Source of the DNA: Thalassoroseus pseudoceratinae
Lineage (GTDB): Bacteria > Planctomycetota > Planctomycetia > Planctomycetales > Planctomycetaceae
Length of the DNA stretch: 64,000 nt
Reading direction: 5' to 3'
Assembly (NCBI RefSeq): GCF_011634775.1
Contig: NZ_JAALXT010000008.1
Location: 124,001-188,000 of the forward strand
A program made the translations under genes and the position numbers. Below the pieces are notes generated by a model. The model worked only from the letters and a program-made list of their open reading frames with translations. It ran no database searches and had not been told where the DNA came from. Shown piece after piece: positions 55,901-64,000 of the stretch; the stretch's first letter is position 1, and each line of letters starts with the position of its first letter.

Positions 55901-58900
55901 CTGGATCTTGGACGACGGTGATGCCATTGAATCGGAGCGGCTTTATCTCGCATCAACTGAATTGATCGAGGCCTTGGCAAACGCAGACAGTGTGACAGTA
56001 TCCGGTCAACTCAATCTGAACGAATTGCGACTGACGTTGAACGTCCCCGGCCTTCCGCAGAACGCAACTGCTGTTGAATTGGAAGGGACCGGCACTTGGA
56101 ATCTGGCGGACGAATCAGGCGAATTCCAGCTGGATTCGAATGCCCTCATCAACTCGCTCGCCAGCGACGTTGTGCGTCGACTCGACGAGTTCGCCAATCG
56201 TGCGGATTCGTTCGCGGACAAGGCTTCCGGGTTACCGCTCGTCGGCCCTCAGATCACCACCTCGATACAGTCCCTGATTGACTCAACCCTTCGGTTCAAT
56301 TTGCCGGAAGAAGGCATACTGCCGTTTCTCGAGTCTCGCGGGTTGACTGTTGCTACTGTCGTGTCGCCGGAAGAATTGTTGAGCGGGAATGTCACTGATC
56401 TTATCACGTTAGAATACTCTCATTCGGAGACACCGGAAGCTTGGATGCTTGGGAATTCGACGGCTCTTGATGCGGCCAATGGAATTGGGTTCGACCTACA
56501 GGGAGAACTCACGGCCCAGCCCAGTCTCGATCTTCAACTCGTGTTCGGCTTGGACACCGTTGGTGGTATCTACGTTCAAGAGGGTTCCTCAGCTGAACTA
56601 TCTCTGACTGTTGACACCTCTGACACAGGACTTACGGCCGAAGTCGAAATTCCGGGACTGACCTCGGTGCATGGTACAGTCGTAGGCCTGTCAAACCAGC
56701 ATGTCGCCGATGCTGGATTCAGCTTGGTCGTGAACGACTTTGACTCGACAGACGAAGAGCGACTTTACCTATATGACGAAACGGAAGGCGGCCTGATTTT
56801 AGCCCTCGAAAACGAACAGGCACTTAGCCTTCAGGCCCGTGCGGATCTTCTCGCCACACTCTCAATCGAGAATCCACTCAGCAACTTGCCACGGTTTGTC
56901 ACCGATACTTTGCCGCTTGACACGATTACGGGCATCCCGCAAACGCTCGAGTGGATGGCCAGTCTTCACTACGACGCAGCAACCGACGAGTTTTCTTACA
57001 CGCTTGATGGTAACGACTGGTCAGAAATCATTGGAGCTCTTCAAAATTCTGAGAGCCTTCAAGATGCGCTGTTTCAAGTGATGATCGATCAGTTCGCCGA
57101 GAATAACCCAATCCCCAAATCCGTGCAGGAATTCTTCGGCAAAAAACTCGGGTTCTTCCAACAAAACATTCTCGATCTGCTCGACGTGCCCGAGGCCGCA
57201 CAATTCGTCTTGGCACCAGAAGCATTTCGTGGCCAAACACTCGCGCAGATTCAGTCCGAGAGTGGCAATAACGATCAATTGAGTCTGCAGTTCGAGCTTT
57301 TTTCGCCAAGCAACATTGAAAAGTTCCTGACAGGTCAGCCTTATGACATCTTCAGCCTGGACGTCGACCAAACGTTCGAATCGTCAATCGGTGAAATCAC
57401 GGCACTTCCCGAAACGACGCTCTTTAGCTACTTCGGAATTGTTAACATCGAGCTGGGCGTCACACTCGAACCTTCGATCGAGTTCGGATTCGACTTTACG
57501 GTTGGATTGGACACGGAAGGGTTCTATCTTGAGGAAAACGACATTGATGGCGTTTCAAACCCACATATTACGTTTGGCGGTGGAATCACAGGAAACGTCG
57601 CAGCTACCGGCAATTTATTTGTCGTACTTGACCTTGTCGAAGTGACCGCGGACGTCGGTCTCGATGCATTTGGCGGATTCACGTTTAATGCTCCGGAGAG
57701 TTCCAACGATTCCAAAGTTCGTCCAAGCGACATTATCGAACCAGACAACATTGATGTCTCAGTCGGTCTCGATCTCGACCTCGGTCTGCAAGGCGAAGTT
57801 GGGATTGTTGACGCGAATATCGTCCTTCAAACCGAACGACTGTCTCGTGTTATTCCCCTTTACCGTAACGAAGCCGGTACGCTCTCGGACATCCAAGACC
57901 GTCTCCAAGAATTCAAGGATGAATTTGAATCAACTGGAAAGGAAGCAATCTTTCTAGCCGCGAAAACCGGAAAGCCCCAGATCGTTGCTGCGGCCGCCTA
58001 CCTACTCTATCAAGAGACACAAAGTTATGTTGGGACGGCAGTACAGTTAGTTCGAGAATACGAAGTTGACTTGGTCGATGTCGCAAAGGCACTTTCGAGT
58101 GGACTCAATGCTAATCTGAAAGACGTTGCCGCCGCAGTTTACGCGGTCAATCAGGACCTGGCAGAAACAGCTAGCATCCTCTACCAACATGTGACGAGTG
58201 ACCTTAGCGAAATCGCAAAGGCACTCTTTGAAGGCACTCAAGCGAATAACGTGCAGATTCTCGATGCGATCAAGGATGGAATCCTGCGAGAACTTGCCGA
58301 ATCGATTGGTGAGAGCATCGGAAATTGGACTGGGACCGGGGGCCAGAGACTTTCACATCTGGATGAAGACTTGCGACAGCAAGTCCGCACCGCGGCGAAT
58401 GACATCAAGGCGATTATCAAATCGATCGATGTTGAACTTGATGTGAATCTCAGTCAGTTAGACGATCAGGCAATTGACTTGCTCTTTGAGCTCCGCGCAA
58501 ATCTCTTTGGAGAGGTCGATCAAGTTGTTAGTTCCGCGAATCAAACGATCAAGGATATCCACCAGAAGTATTCGCAACTAAAAGTTGAATCCTTTAGGTC
58601 GTTAGTCGACGCAGTAGGGCAAGCGATTGCTGGTGCACAGAAGCTTCGAGATGACTCGATCGAGACTGTGAAGCAAACAATTGCGTCCCTGAATGAAAAA
58701 ATTGATGACCATTTGCAGGATATTAAAGATGCTATTGGCGACTTTGAAGACGAGAAAGCACGGATTGATGCAGAGATTGCTAAAAGAATCAATAGCCTGC
58801 CTTGGCCGCTGAATCGCATTGCTAGTGAATTGGATCGAATCCGGCGGGAGGGTGAGTCACTTATCAAGTCCGCCCGCGAAGCTCGGGACAAACTTGTAAA

Positions 58901-60926
58901 GGATGCAAGACAACAGATTGAGTGGGCTCAGGATCAGATCGATGATCGACGGGCCGAGATTACTGCCTTTGTTGATCAGTTCATCAATGATCGGCAAATG
59001 CAGATTGAACAAATTGCAAACTTCGACTGGGAAGTCGACGCGTCGGATTATAGTCTCGGTGATTGGATCACAAACGAAATCAACATTTGGGCACGCGACT
59101 TCTTTGAAATGCAGGTCCGTGACGCGATTCAGGAAAATCCAGCTCGTGACTGGCGGGCGTGGATCCAGGAAAAACTCGGAGAACTCTACGAGCAACAAGG
59201 AATCGCGCCGAGTCCATCTCAAATCCAATCTGATATCGAAATCTTGGACAATCTCGGTTGGATTTCCCCTCTCGAAAGTCATGTTTCCGTGTACGAAAGC
59301 ATTTCGGACGGTTTAGATTATCTCACGGACGGACTGAATGCGATACGGGGCGATGAATCCTTTCACGATGCACTCGATACTGTCGAAGTGTTCCTGACTG
59401 ATTTGGAGTCGGGAACAGTAAATGTGATTCCAGATCATGTGATCGAAGCTCTAGAGAAGATCAAATCGGCTGCAAACTTTTTGACTGACGCGCCGTTTGG
59501 CTCCGGGATCGGCGGTGGTGGTGGCATCGGATGGACGCCTGGCATCTCGCAATTGCCGAAAGCCATCGACGCAATCCAGTCGGCAATTGAAGACGTAATC
59601 AATATTCCGAAACTGTTATCGAATCCAGCCCCTTCGACAGAAATCATCCTTGAACAACTCGCTGACACACTCGTGTTTGAAGGGCCGGGCCAATTAGACG
59701 CAGCGGCTTTGTCAGTTTGGGGTCCTGGTCAAGCAATCATAGATGGGACGATCGGGCGAATCACTTCAATGTCGGAGCGATTCGCAAGGATTCACAATGA
59801 ACTTCGACCCGAGAATCCGTTTTTCCCCGGCCAACGTTTGTCTCTAGGAACATTCACTGACCAGGTTGCATCAACGACACGCAGGCTGTCCGAGAGAATC
59901 TTGGAGATCGGCACTTCATGGGGTGAGCAGGTGCGTACACATCATGAAGATGGCTTGCGACCCCTCATCGAAGTGTTCCAGGCAGCTGCGCGGAATCGAT
60001 TCGAATCGCTTGAGGAAACTCGAGACAGCATCCGGCGACGATTGAATTCATTTGAGGAGGCTTTCCACGAATTGAGTGACGACGAGCAAAACATGCTTCG
60101 GCAAGAGCTGTTCGGGCACGCGAGGCTCAACGAGTTCAACGAAAACGAAACGATCTCCGCCGGATTTCGTCAAAACGTAGAAGGCATTCTCGACAACTTT
60201 GTCAACTATATTCGGAAGACGCCCGAGACCTTGGGACGTGAATTACAGGATATCTTCTACCACCACTTCGGAACCGAACCAGACTTTTCTGATTCAGTCA
60301 TCAAGAAGCTGCGAGCTGGAGATTCGGCCGGAGCAGCACGCGCGTTGATTGGTGGCGTGCTTTACGAAGTCCCCCGCGATCGTCTTCTCTACGGAATGGG
60401 ATATGTCGTGGACTCAGTGATCGATACGGGCTCCGAATTTGTCGGGTTGTTCTATGGCCGCAAATTGACTGCTGCGGAGCAAGAAGCGGCAAAATCGATC
60501 TTTCATGATCAACTCCCACCACTTGACGAAATACGCGTGGTAGAAACCCCGTTTGAGGGGGCCGGAATGGTTGGCGGATTAGTCATCTTTATTGGGAGCG
60601 AAGACCCGCTCCAGGATCTGCCGTTGTTCGCCCACGAGTTGACCCACATCTACCAAGATCATCACCCCCAACTTTCGGGCACGTTGGGCGCCACCAAGGA
60701 ACAGATTCATTCCCTCGCCGGTGGACCTGATCCTTACGAATATCAGCTCACACCAGACACTGACTGGTACGAACTTGGCATGGAACAGCAAGCAGAGATC
60801 GTCGAAACCTGGCAAAGTCATCTCGAAGCTGGTGGCACGAATTCGACAACGTCTATCGGAAGCATTCCGGACATCAACGATGTACATACTTATTGGTCGC
60901 TGCTGACGCAGGCAGGCCTTTTCTAA
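52980..60926 (+). CDS. Giant LEPR-XLL surface protein with C-terminal HExxH metalloprotease-like domain
   Basis: A 2648-residue protein from the ATG at 52980, with AAAAGGA upstream; an in-frame ATG at 52884 is an alternative that would put 78 instead of 46 residues before the tag. The N-terminus carries the LEPR-XLL-type tag (VLECRTLLSG, about residue 43-52) after a basic stretch. About residues 63-510 are a tandem duplicate of 217-residue units of PPC-like beta domains. Beta-rich repeats follow to ~1650, a helical-repeat part (1671-1760, SDLSEIAKAL type), a coiled coil (~1900-2017), and a C-terminal domain with FAHELTHIYQ (HELTH at 2552-2556) and a candidate third ligand Glu at ~2602-2610. 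The last domain resembles DUF4157. Confidence 0.85.
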   Translation: MQITDWLADLRATILRPGFRWQRSRPLKRRRRARHVFVESAEVLECRTLLSGVTASAVESLNQLEIGEEVDGRISSYGEVDRYRVNLTAGQTYVFQTEAGVNVDLKLRLFEPDGSLIIEDRNGGPNLSSRIEWTPEESGDFELAVTGAGYFNTGSYELLASEVDPSTLTGMDRFPDARSLAIGAIDYATLGFGSAQRVYQLETTSGDSYSISVKPQPSYFGTSFLGVSLTLYAANGKSVLAIDEGNAVGELAEIDFVATASEPVYLVVRPTQGFGAATVTVNELEIGREIQGRISAGEVDRYRVNLTSGRTYVFQTEANANVDLSLQLFDSEGSLVVEDHDGGRGLSPRIEWTAQESGEYELAVKGASYFHIGDYALLASDVDPLTLTGRDRFPDARLLSVDSTELASLSFGSELLVYQLDTASGDSYAISVKPQPSLFGPSSLGVSLTLYTADGKSVLVTNEGNAIGETARIDFKATTSEPVYLAVAPAQGYGKVTINAELLDVVVEDQNLAGAAAEQLVGGLTAIRDVLTKYIENKQDSYSSEAESLRVSALTALSREAETLIESIKLENVNTSADLRAALETAGLSVDSLANDQQLAKIFLSGEGVLVEVGYSNVVDIAEDEMGFRKNILPSIDNLPAINFPQDMLGTGEFRVDLRFGLDADGWYMLPGTVLDGIIAASSATKTSRDDSASSADFQMQTESRLSLTTVRGDGRVRLEDLGTTIDALTIEIEGHSEIDLTTELRLPGLDPINARGNWVWTLDAHNGYELKSEHSGFDDAGLLDSLTVAIMDGIHQFGSSAQVLADRLNALDFIDADSSSTITNGLTRQFSLGDAETSIEVLQSIGFTVQSAISSFDLFAYSFNGGVLPQDLLVLQHQGNRTQQLTFEADDTTSFGVNNSSIEASISGNIEGDADTTTDLRFGLESSGQFFVQEGGRVGVNVAASGNLDGQAKSGKSISGSLAAEGELAADVVWILDDGDAIESERLYLASTELIEALANADSVTVSGQLNLNELRLTLNVPGLPQNATAVELEGTGTWNLADESGEFQLDSNALINSLASDVVRRLDEFANRADSFADKASGLPLVGPQITTSIQSLIDSTLRFNLPEEGILPFLESRGLTVATVVSPEELLSGNVTDLITLEYSHSETPEAWMLGNSTALDAANGIGFDLQGELTAQPSLDLQLVFGLDTVGGIYVQEGSSAELSLTVDTSDTGLTAEVEIPGLTSVHGTVVGLSNQHVADAGFSLVVNDFDSTDEERLYLYDETEGGLILALENEQALSLQARADLLATLSIENPLSNLPRFVTDTLPLDTITGIPQTLEWMASLHYDAATDEFSYTLDGNDWSEIIGALQNSESLQDALFQVMIDQFAENNPIPKSVQEFFGKKLGFFQQNILDLLDVPEAAQFVLAPEAFRGQTLAQIQSESGNNDQLSLQFELFSPSNIEKFLTGQPYDIFSLDVDQTFESSIGEITALPETTLFSYFGIVNIELGVTLEPSIEFGFDFTVGLDTEGFYLEENDIDGVSNPHITFGGGITGNVAATGNLFVVLDLVEVTADVGLDAFGGFTFNAPESSNDSKVRPSDIIEPDNIDVSVGLDLDLGLQGEVGIVDANIVLQTERLSRVIPLYRNEAGTLSDIQDRLQEFKDEFESTGKEAIFLAAKTGKPQIVAAAAYLLYQETQSYVGTAVQLVREYEVDLVDVAKALSSGLNANLKDVAAAVYAVNQDLAETASILYQHVTSDLSEIAKALFEGTQANNVQILDAIKDGILRELAESIGESIGNWTGTGGQRLSHLDEDLRQQVRTAANDIKAIIKSIDVELDVNLSQLDDQAIDLLFELRANLFGEVDQVVSSANQTIKDIHQKYSQLKVESFRSLVDAVGQAIAGAQKLRDDSIETVKQTIASLNEKIDDHLQDIKDAIGDFEDEKARIDAEIAKRINSLPWPLNRIASELDRIRREGESLIKSAREARDKLVKDARQQIEWAQDQIDDRRAEITAFVDQFINDRQMQIEQIANFDWEVDASDYSLGDWITNEINIWARDFFEMQVRDAIQENPARDWRAWIQEKLGELYEQQGIAPSPSQIQSDIEILDNLGWISPLESHVSVYESISDGLDYLTDGLNAIRGDESFHDALDTVEVFLTDLESGTVNVIPDHVIEALEKIKSAANFLTDAPFGSGIGGGGGIGWTPGISQLPKAIDAIQSAIEDVINIPKLLSNPAPSTEIILEQLADTLVFEGPGQLDAAALSVWGPGQAIIDGTIGRITSMSERFARIHNELRPENPFFPGQRLSLGTFTDQVASTTRRLSERILEIGTSWGEQVRTHHEDGLRPLIEVFQAAARNRFESLEETRDSIRRRLNSFEEAFHELSDDEQNMLRQELFGHARLNEFNENETISAGFRQNVEGILDNFVNYIRKTPETLGRELQDIFYHHFGTEPDFSDSVIKKLRAGDSAGAARALIGGVLYEVPRDRLLYGMGYVVDSVIDTGSEFVGLFYGRKLTAAEQEAAKSIFHDQLPPLDEIRVVETPFEGAGMVGGLVIFIGSEDPLQDLPLFAHELTHIYQDHHPQLSGTLGATKEQIHSLAGGPDPYEYQLTPDTDWYELGMEQQAEIVETWQSHLEAGGTNSTTSIGSIPDINDVHTYWSLLTQAGLF

Positions 60927-61078
60927 ACGACAGCATGAATCGCAACCACCAGTATCTGTGACGTTTATGCGTACAATCGATTCACAGTATGTCGAGTGTA
61001 TTCTCAAACGATTTCTGTCCCTCGAATACCAATTATGTTAATCCAGGTAAACCAACCGACTAGAACGGGAACAAAACA

Positions 61079-62272
61079 ATGGTTATTGAATGGCTAAAAT
61101 TACTGTTTCGAAACATGCAAACACAGACTTTGGGACGCGCAGCCGTAAGGCGTCGACGACATTATCGAAGTACTGCTCCGTGTGCGGCAGAAGTTCTCGA
61201 ACCACGTGTACTACTGAGTGCCGCAAGCGTCAGTGGAACGGTGGTTTCGGAGTCGGCAGTTAACGATGGAAGCTACGAGAGTTTGGTGACCGGCGACTAC
61301 AACGCCGACGGCATCGACGATTTCTTTTTCTGGAATCCGGAGACTGGTTTCAATCGCTTGGTCGACGGACAGAGTGGTGAGGTGATGACAAACATCGTCG
61401 CACCAGGTGCGATCGATGAGTATTCCGAAGCTGCTGCTGGTCAGTTTACGGACCGCGAAGGGCTCAATCCCGGCGAAGAGTTGTTCATTTGGGATCCAGC
61501 AACTGGACAGAACTGGGTCTTTACTCTCAGTGTCTCTCCAGAAACTGATGGCGAGGCGATCTACTACGCGTCTGCGCTGGGTTTCGAAAACTCGGTTGTG
61601 ATGCAGGCGGTCAATGGAAATGATTTTTCCGACGTCGTTGCTGGTCGATTCCGCGGTGTTCAAGGTGAGGCAGAAGACGACCTCTTCTTCTGGAATCCAC
61701 AAACCGGCCAGAACCGGATCGTCGGCTTCACACGATCGTTCAACAACGACCCAGACTTTGGTGGACCGGCCGGCATACTGATTTCTGATGATCCGCTTCC
61801 ACGAGCTGCGATTAATGGAACGGACTACACCGAGTTGGCCGTCGGTGATGTGGATGGGAACACGCGGGAGATGGACGAACTGTTCTTCTGGAACCCAGGG
61901 ACCGGGCGAAATCGGTTGGCTTCATTCATTGAAGGTGAAGTGAGTTCGATTGCCGACAACCCCATTGCGCCCGAGGTGGGCAACGGGAACGCCTATAACA
62001 GAGTCGTTATTGGTGATTTTGACGGCGACGGAGACGGAGATCTGTATTTCCAAGACTCAGTGACTGGCAACAATCGCTTTTTGACAAACGAGAGTGTCGA
62101 TCCAGATTTGATGTTCTCGTTTGAAACAAATGTGGCTGCCCCGGGAGCGGTCAACGGTTTTCCTTTGATTCGTAGTGTGAACCGAGACACCATCGCCGAC
62201 GATGTCTATCTCTGGGATCCAATTTCCGGCACCAATCGGCTACTGGACCTTATGCCTGTCGATCCACTCTGA
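61079..62272 (+). CDS. Second LEPR-XLL protein with six beta-propeller-like repeats
   Basis: A 397-residue protein. MVIEWLKLLFRNMQTQTL, a basic stretch and VLEPRVLLSA form the same N-terminal tag as in the preceding giant gene. The body has six repeats around DDFFFWNPETGFNRL, EELFIWDPATGQNWV, DDLFFWNPQTGQNRI, DELFFWNPGTGRNRL, GDLYFQDSVTGNNRF and DDVYLWDPISGTNRL, each preceded by a VVxGxFxGD-like strand, i.e. an FG-GAP-like propeller. Located 152 bp after the giant gene on the same strand, likely one transcriptional unit. Function is unknown; the shared tag suggests both use the same export or anchoring route. Confidence 0.8.
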   Translation: MVIEWLKLLFRNMQTQTLGRAAVRRRRHYRSTAPCAAEVLEPRVLLSAASVSGTVVSESAVNDGSYESLVTGDYNADGIDDFFFWNPETGFNRLVDGQSGEVMTNIVAPGAIDEYSEAAAGQFTDREGLNPGEELFIWDPATGQNWVFTLSVSPETDGEAIYYASALGFENSVVMQAVNGNDFSDVVAGRFRGVQGEAEDDLFFWNPQTGQNRIVGFTRSFNNDPDFGGPAGILISDDPLPRAAINGTDYTELAVGDVDGNTREMDELFFWNPGTGRNRLASFIEGEVSSIADNPIAPEVGNGNAYNRVVIGDFDGDGDGDLYFQDSVTGNNRFLTNESVDPDLMFSFETNVAAPGAVNGFPLIRSVNRDTIADDVYLWDPISGTNRLLDLMPVDPL

Positions 62273-62551
62273 TGGGAGACCTCCAAATTCGTCGACTGAA
62301 TCTTTTGCGATGAGATGGATGACCTCCACTCGGTCAAAAGGAAACATCCACAGAAAGGCCATTCCATCGGAACATGTGGGCAGGCTTATCATGCTCTTCA
62401 GCAATAGCCGGCGATTGCTTCAGGGACTTGTCGAAGACAGTGACCTTCACTCGGCGGAATTTTCGTAACGACTGGACCAGTTTTTGGGGACAAGCCACGA
62501 TCATCACTCAGCAATGTGATGCAGCTGATCGATTCGTACGTATTCTCTCGT

Positions 62552-64000
62552 TCAAGGCGTGATTACTTCAGTTGTGGGTCCGAGTTCCACGAGGCTAATG
62601 TCATCGTACCAGACTTTGCCACGCGCCGTGCTACCGTGATGTCCTAGTCGAGGGCCAACCGCGATCTTCCAACGTTCGCGGGTGTCAATTTCTAGAGAAA
62701 CATAGGTCCAATCGGTCGTTCCCTCGATCGACCGAGTTCTCTCTCTTGTACGCCAGACGGCAAGTCCGGCAGCCCAGTCCTTTCGTTCTCCAGGTTGGAC
62801 ATTTTCGGTTTTGACCCACCCAGCTAGCAAGTAACGCGTAAACGGTTTGACGTCAACTTCCTGGAACACTTGAATATCGTCTAAGATGGTTGAACGTACT
62901 TCAAGACTTCTCTGATCAGAGTGCCTGTGTGTTGATGTCGTCTTGCACGCGTGTTTCTGTCTTCGGTACGAGTGCACCCGCCAATGATTTCCGATACCGT
63001 CTTCGAAGGACCCTTTGCTAAGTCTATTCACAGGAGTCGCAAGCATCTCAGCTTTAAGTCTGTCTTCCGCGACCGCTGGTCGTGCCGGAACGGTCATCGG
63101 TCGCGACTTCGCTTGATCCAACAAATTTTGAAACGCCAAGCGGTGTCCGCGTTCAATCGAGTTGCGCCACTCGGCGTCACATTTCGTGAGCATAGTCCAC
63201 CAGTGAAACTCGGCAGCAAACCAATCCTTCTCATCAGCAGCAATTTCGGCTTGATTGCGGTGATAATCCAAGGCCGTTTTTCTGCGAAGGTCTGCATCCG
63301 TCACCCAAGGATCGTAGTCGGGATTTCTGCGGACGAGCAAGACGCCTTCGACCGTATGGATAATTCTTAACAATCCACGGTTGATTATCGTTTGGGGATC
63401 AGGAAGTTCCGGAATGGGTTCACCAACTATTTGGTCGCCGGTTTGGACATTCCACATCAATCTCTTGAATTTATCCTCTGAAATAATCCGGCGCCCGTCC
63501 GGGCTGAACCCAACGCTGTGGACAGGGTGGGTATGCCCGCGGAGCGCAATGGTCTCGGTTCCTGTGGCCGCGTCCCAGATTCTGACGGTGTTGTCTAAAC
63601 TACCGGAGACAATCTGGCGGCCGTCCGGGCTAAACCCGACGCTAGTGAGAGAATCAGTATGGCCGCGGAGTGTGTGGGTCTCGATCCCCGTCGTCGCGTC
63701 CCAGACTTTGACGGTGCGGTCCCAACTACCGGAGACAATCCGGCGGTGGCCTGGGTTGAACCCAACACAGGTAACAAAGCTTGTATGTCCGCGGAGCATG
63801 AGAAACTCCGTCCCTATGGCCCCGTCCCAGACTTTGACAGCTTTGTCTGCACTACCGGAGACAATCCGGCGGCCGTCTGGGCTGAAACCAACGCTTAAAA
63901 CACGACTGGTATGTCCACGGAGCGTGAGGGTCTCGGTTCCCGTGGCCGCGTCCCAGACTTTGACGGTGTTGTCTGCACTCCCGGAGACAATCCGGCGGCC
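62552..64000 (-). CDS. WD40 repeat protein with C-terminal carbohydrate-binding-like domain (5' end outside window)
   Basis: The frame is open to the right edge, so the N-terminus, possibly a kinase domain, lies outside. At least five WD40 repeats are visible (GRRIVSGSADNTVKVWD, KAVKVWDGAIG, RTVKVWDATTG, NTVRIWDAATG, then RLMWNVQTG). A helical stretch with DWFAAEFHWWTMLTKCDAEW resembles the tail of the kinase at 48139-51876, so the two are paralogues. The last ~160 residues (SFEDGIGNHWRVHSY...RYLLAGWVKTENV...GKVWYDDISLVEL) look like a CBM4_9/galactose-binding beta-sandwich, which is not in the other paralogue. It is convergent with the LEPR genes. Confidence 0.85.
   Translation of the reverse strand, partial: GRRIVSGSADNTVKVWDAATGTETLTLRGHTSRVLSVGFSPDGRRIVSGSADKAVKVWDGAIGTEFLMLRGHTSFVTCVGFNPGHRRIVSGSWDRTVKVWDATTGIETHTLRGHTDSLTSVGFSPDGRQIVSGSLDNTVRIWDAATGTETIALRGHTHPVHSVGFSPDGRRIISEDKFKRLMWNVQTGDQIVGEPIPELPDPQTIINRGLLRIIHTVEGVLLVRRNPDYDPWVTDADLRRKTALDYHRNQAEIAADEKDWFAAEFHWWTMLTKCDAEWRNSIERGHRLAFQNLLDQAKSRPMTVPARPAVAEDRLKAEMLATPVNRLSKGSFEDGIGNHWRVHSYRRQKHACKTTSTHRHSDQRSLEVRSTILDDIQVFQEVDVKPFTRYLLAGWVKTENVQPGERKDWAAGLAVWRTRERTRSIEGTTDWTYVSLEIDTRERWKIAVGPRLGHHGSTARGKVWYDDISLVELGPTTEVITP

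Overview
The window reads as a piece of chromosome from a planctomycete (order Planctomycetales, roughly family Planctomycetaceae level; the genus is not determinable by eye). The grounds are: two secreted proteins with the N-terminal LEPR-XLL-type tag, a Ser/Thr kinase fused to 14 WD40 repeats next to an ECF-like sigma factor, FG-GAP and PQQ-type beta-propeller proteins, a YdjY-type protein, a DUF1580-like protein, and futalosine-pathway menaquinone genes.

Region 1 (1-36.6 kb) is ordinary chromosome. It holds the end of an alpha/beta hydrolase, an intradiol dioxygenase, a YdjY-type secreted protein, an OB-fold-like lipoprotein, homoserine dehydrogenase coupled to an SDR, mqnA-mqnC, a membrane-anchored SDR convergent with an FG-GAP protein, pdxJ, a coiled-coil membrane protein, polA, a papain-like amidase, a stand-alone rpsN, a ceramidase-like protein, an MFS transporter, plsY, an inositol-phosphatase-family enzyme, proS, a cupredoxin, a 1421-residue PQQ-propeller protein, a MoxR ATPase, YjbQ and a cupin-like protein. 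Three short REP-like palindromes are scattered here.

Region 2 (36.6-46.8 kb) is accessory DNA at a tRNA-Lys(CTT) gene. A compact island of about 4.5 kb (36665-41191) is bounded by a 43-bp direct repeat of the tRNA 3' half. It carries a tyrosine integrase, an excisionase-like helix-turn-helix protein, a possible rolling-circle-type Rep protein and a zinc-ribbon membrane protein. Copies of TGTATCACTTT sit inside both ends, as expected for integrase arm sites. Directly beyond attR starts a second element: another complete tyrosine recombinase, helix-turn-helix proteins, and a gene that looks like a phage lambda O-type replication initiator, with eight GGGRCGACA repeats inside its own coding sequence followed by an AT-rich palindromic stretch. 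I found no third tRNA repeat, so the right end of element 2 is undefined.

Region 3 (47.2-64 kb) is a signalling and surface-protein block. It contains a DUF2071 protein, the WD40 kinase, the ECF-like sigma factor, a divergent 2648-residue LEPR protein ending in an HELTH (HExxH) metalloprotease-like domain, a second LEPR protein with six FFWNPxTGxNR-type repeats, and the 3' part of a second WD40 protein that runs off the window. The sigma-kinase pair lies head to head with the giant gene and may control it (inference).

All functions are from reading motifs; no database search was possible. Start codons were chosen from Shine-Dalgarno position and family N-termini.
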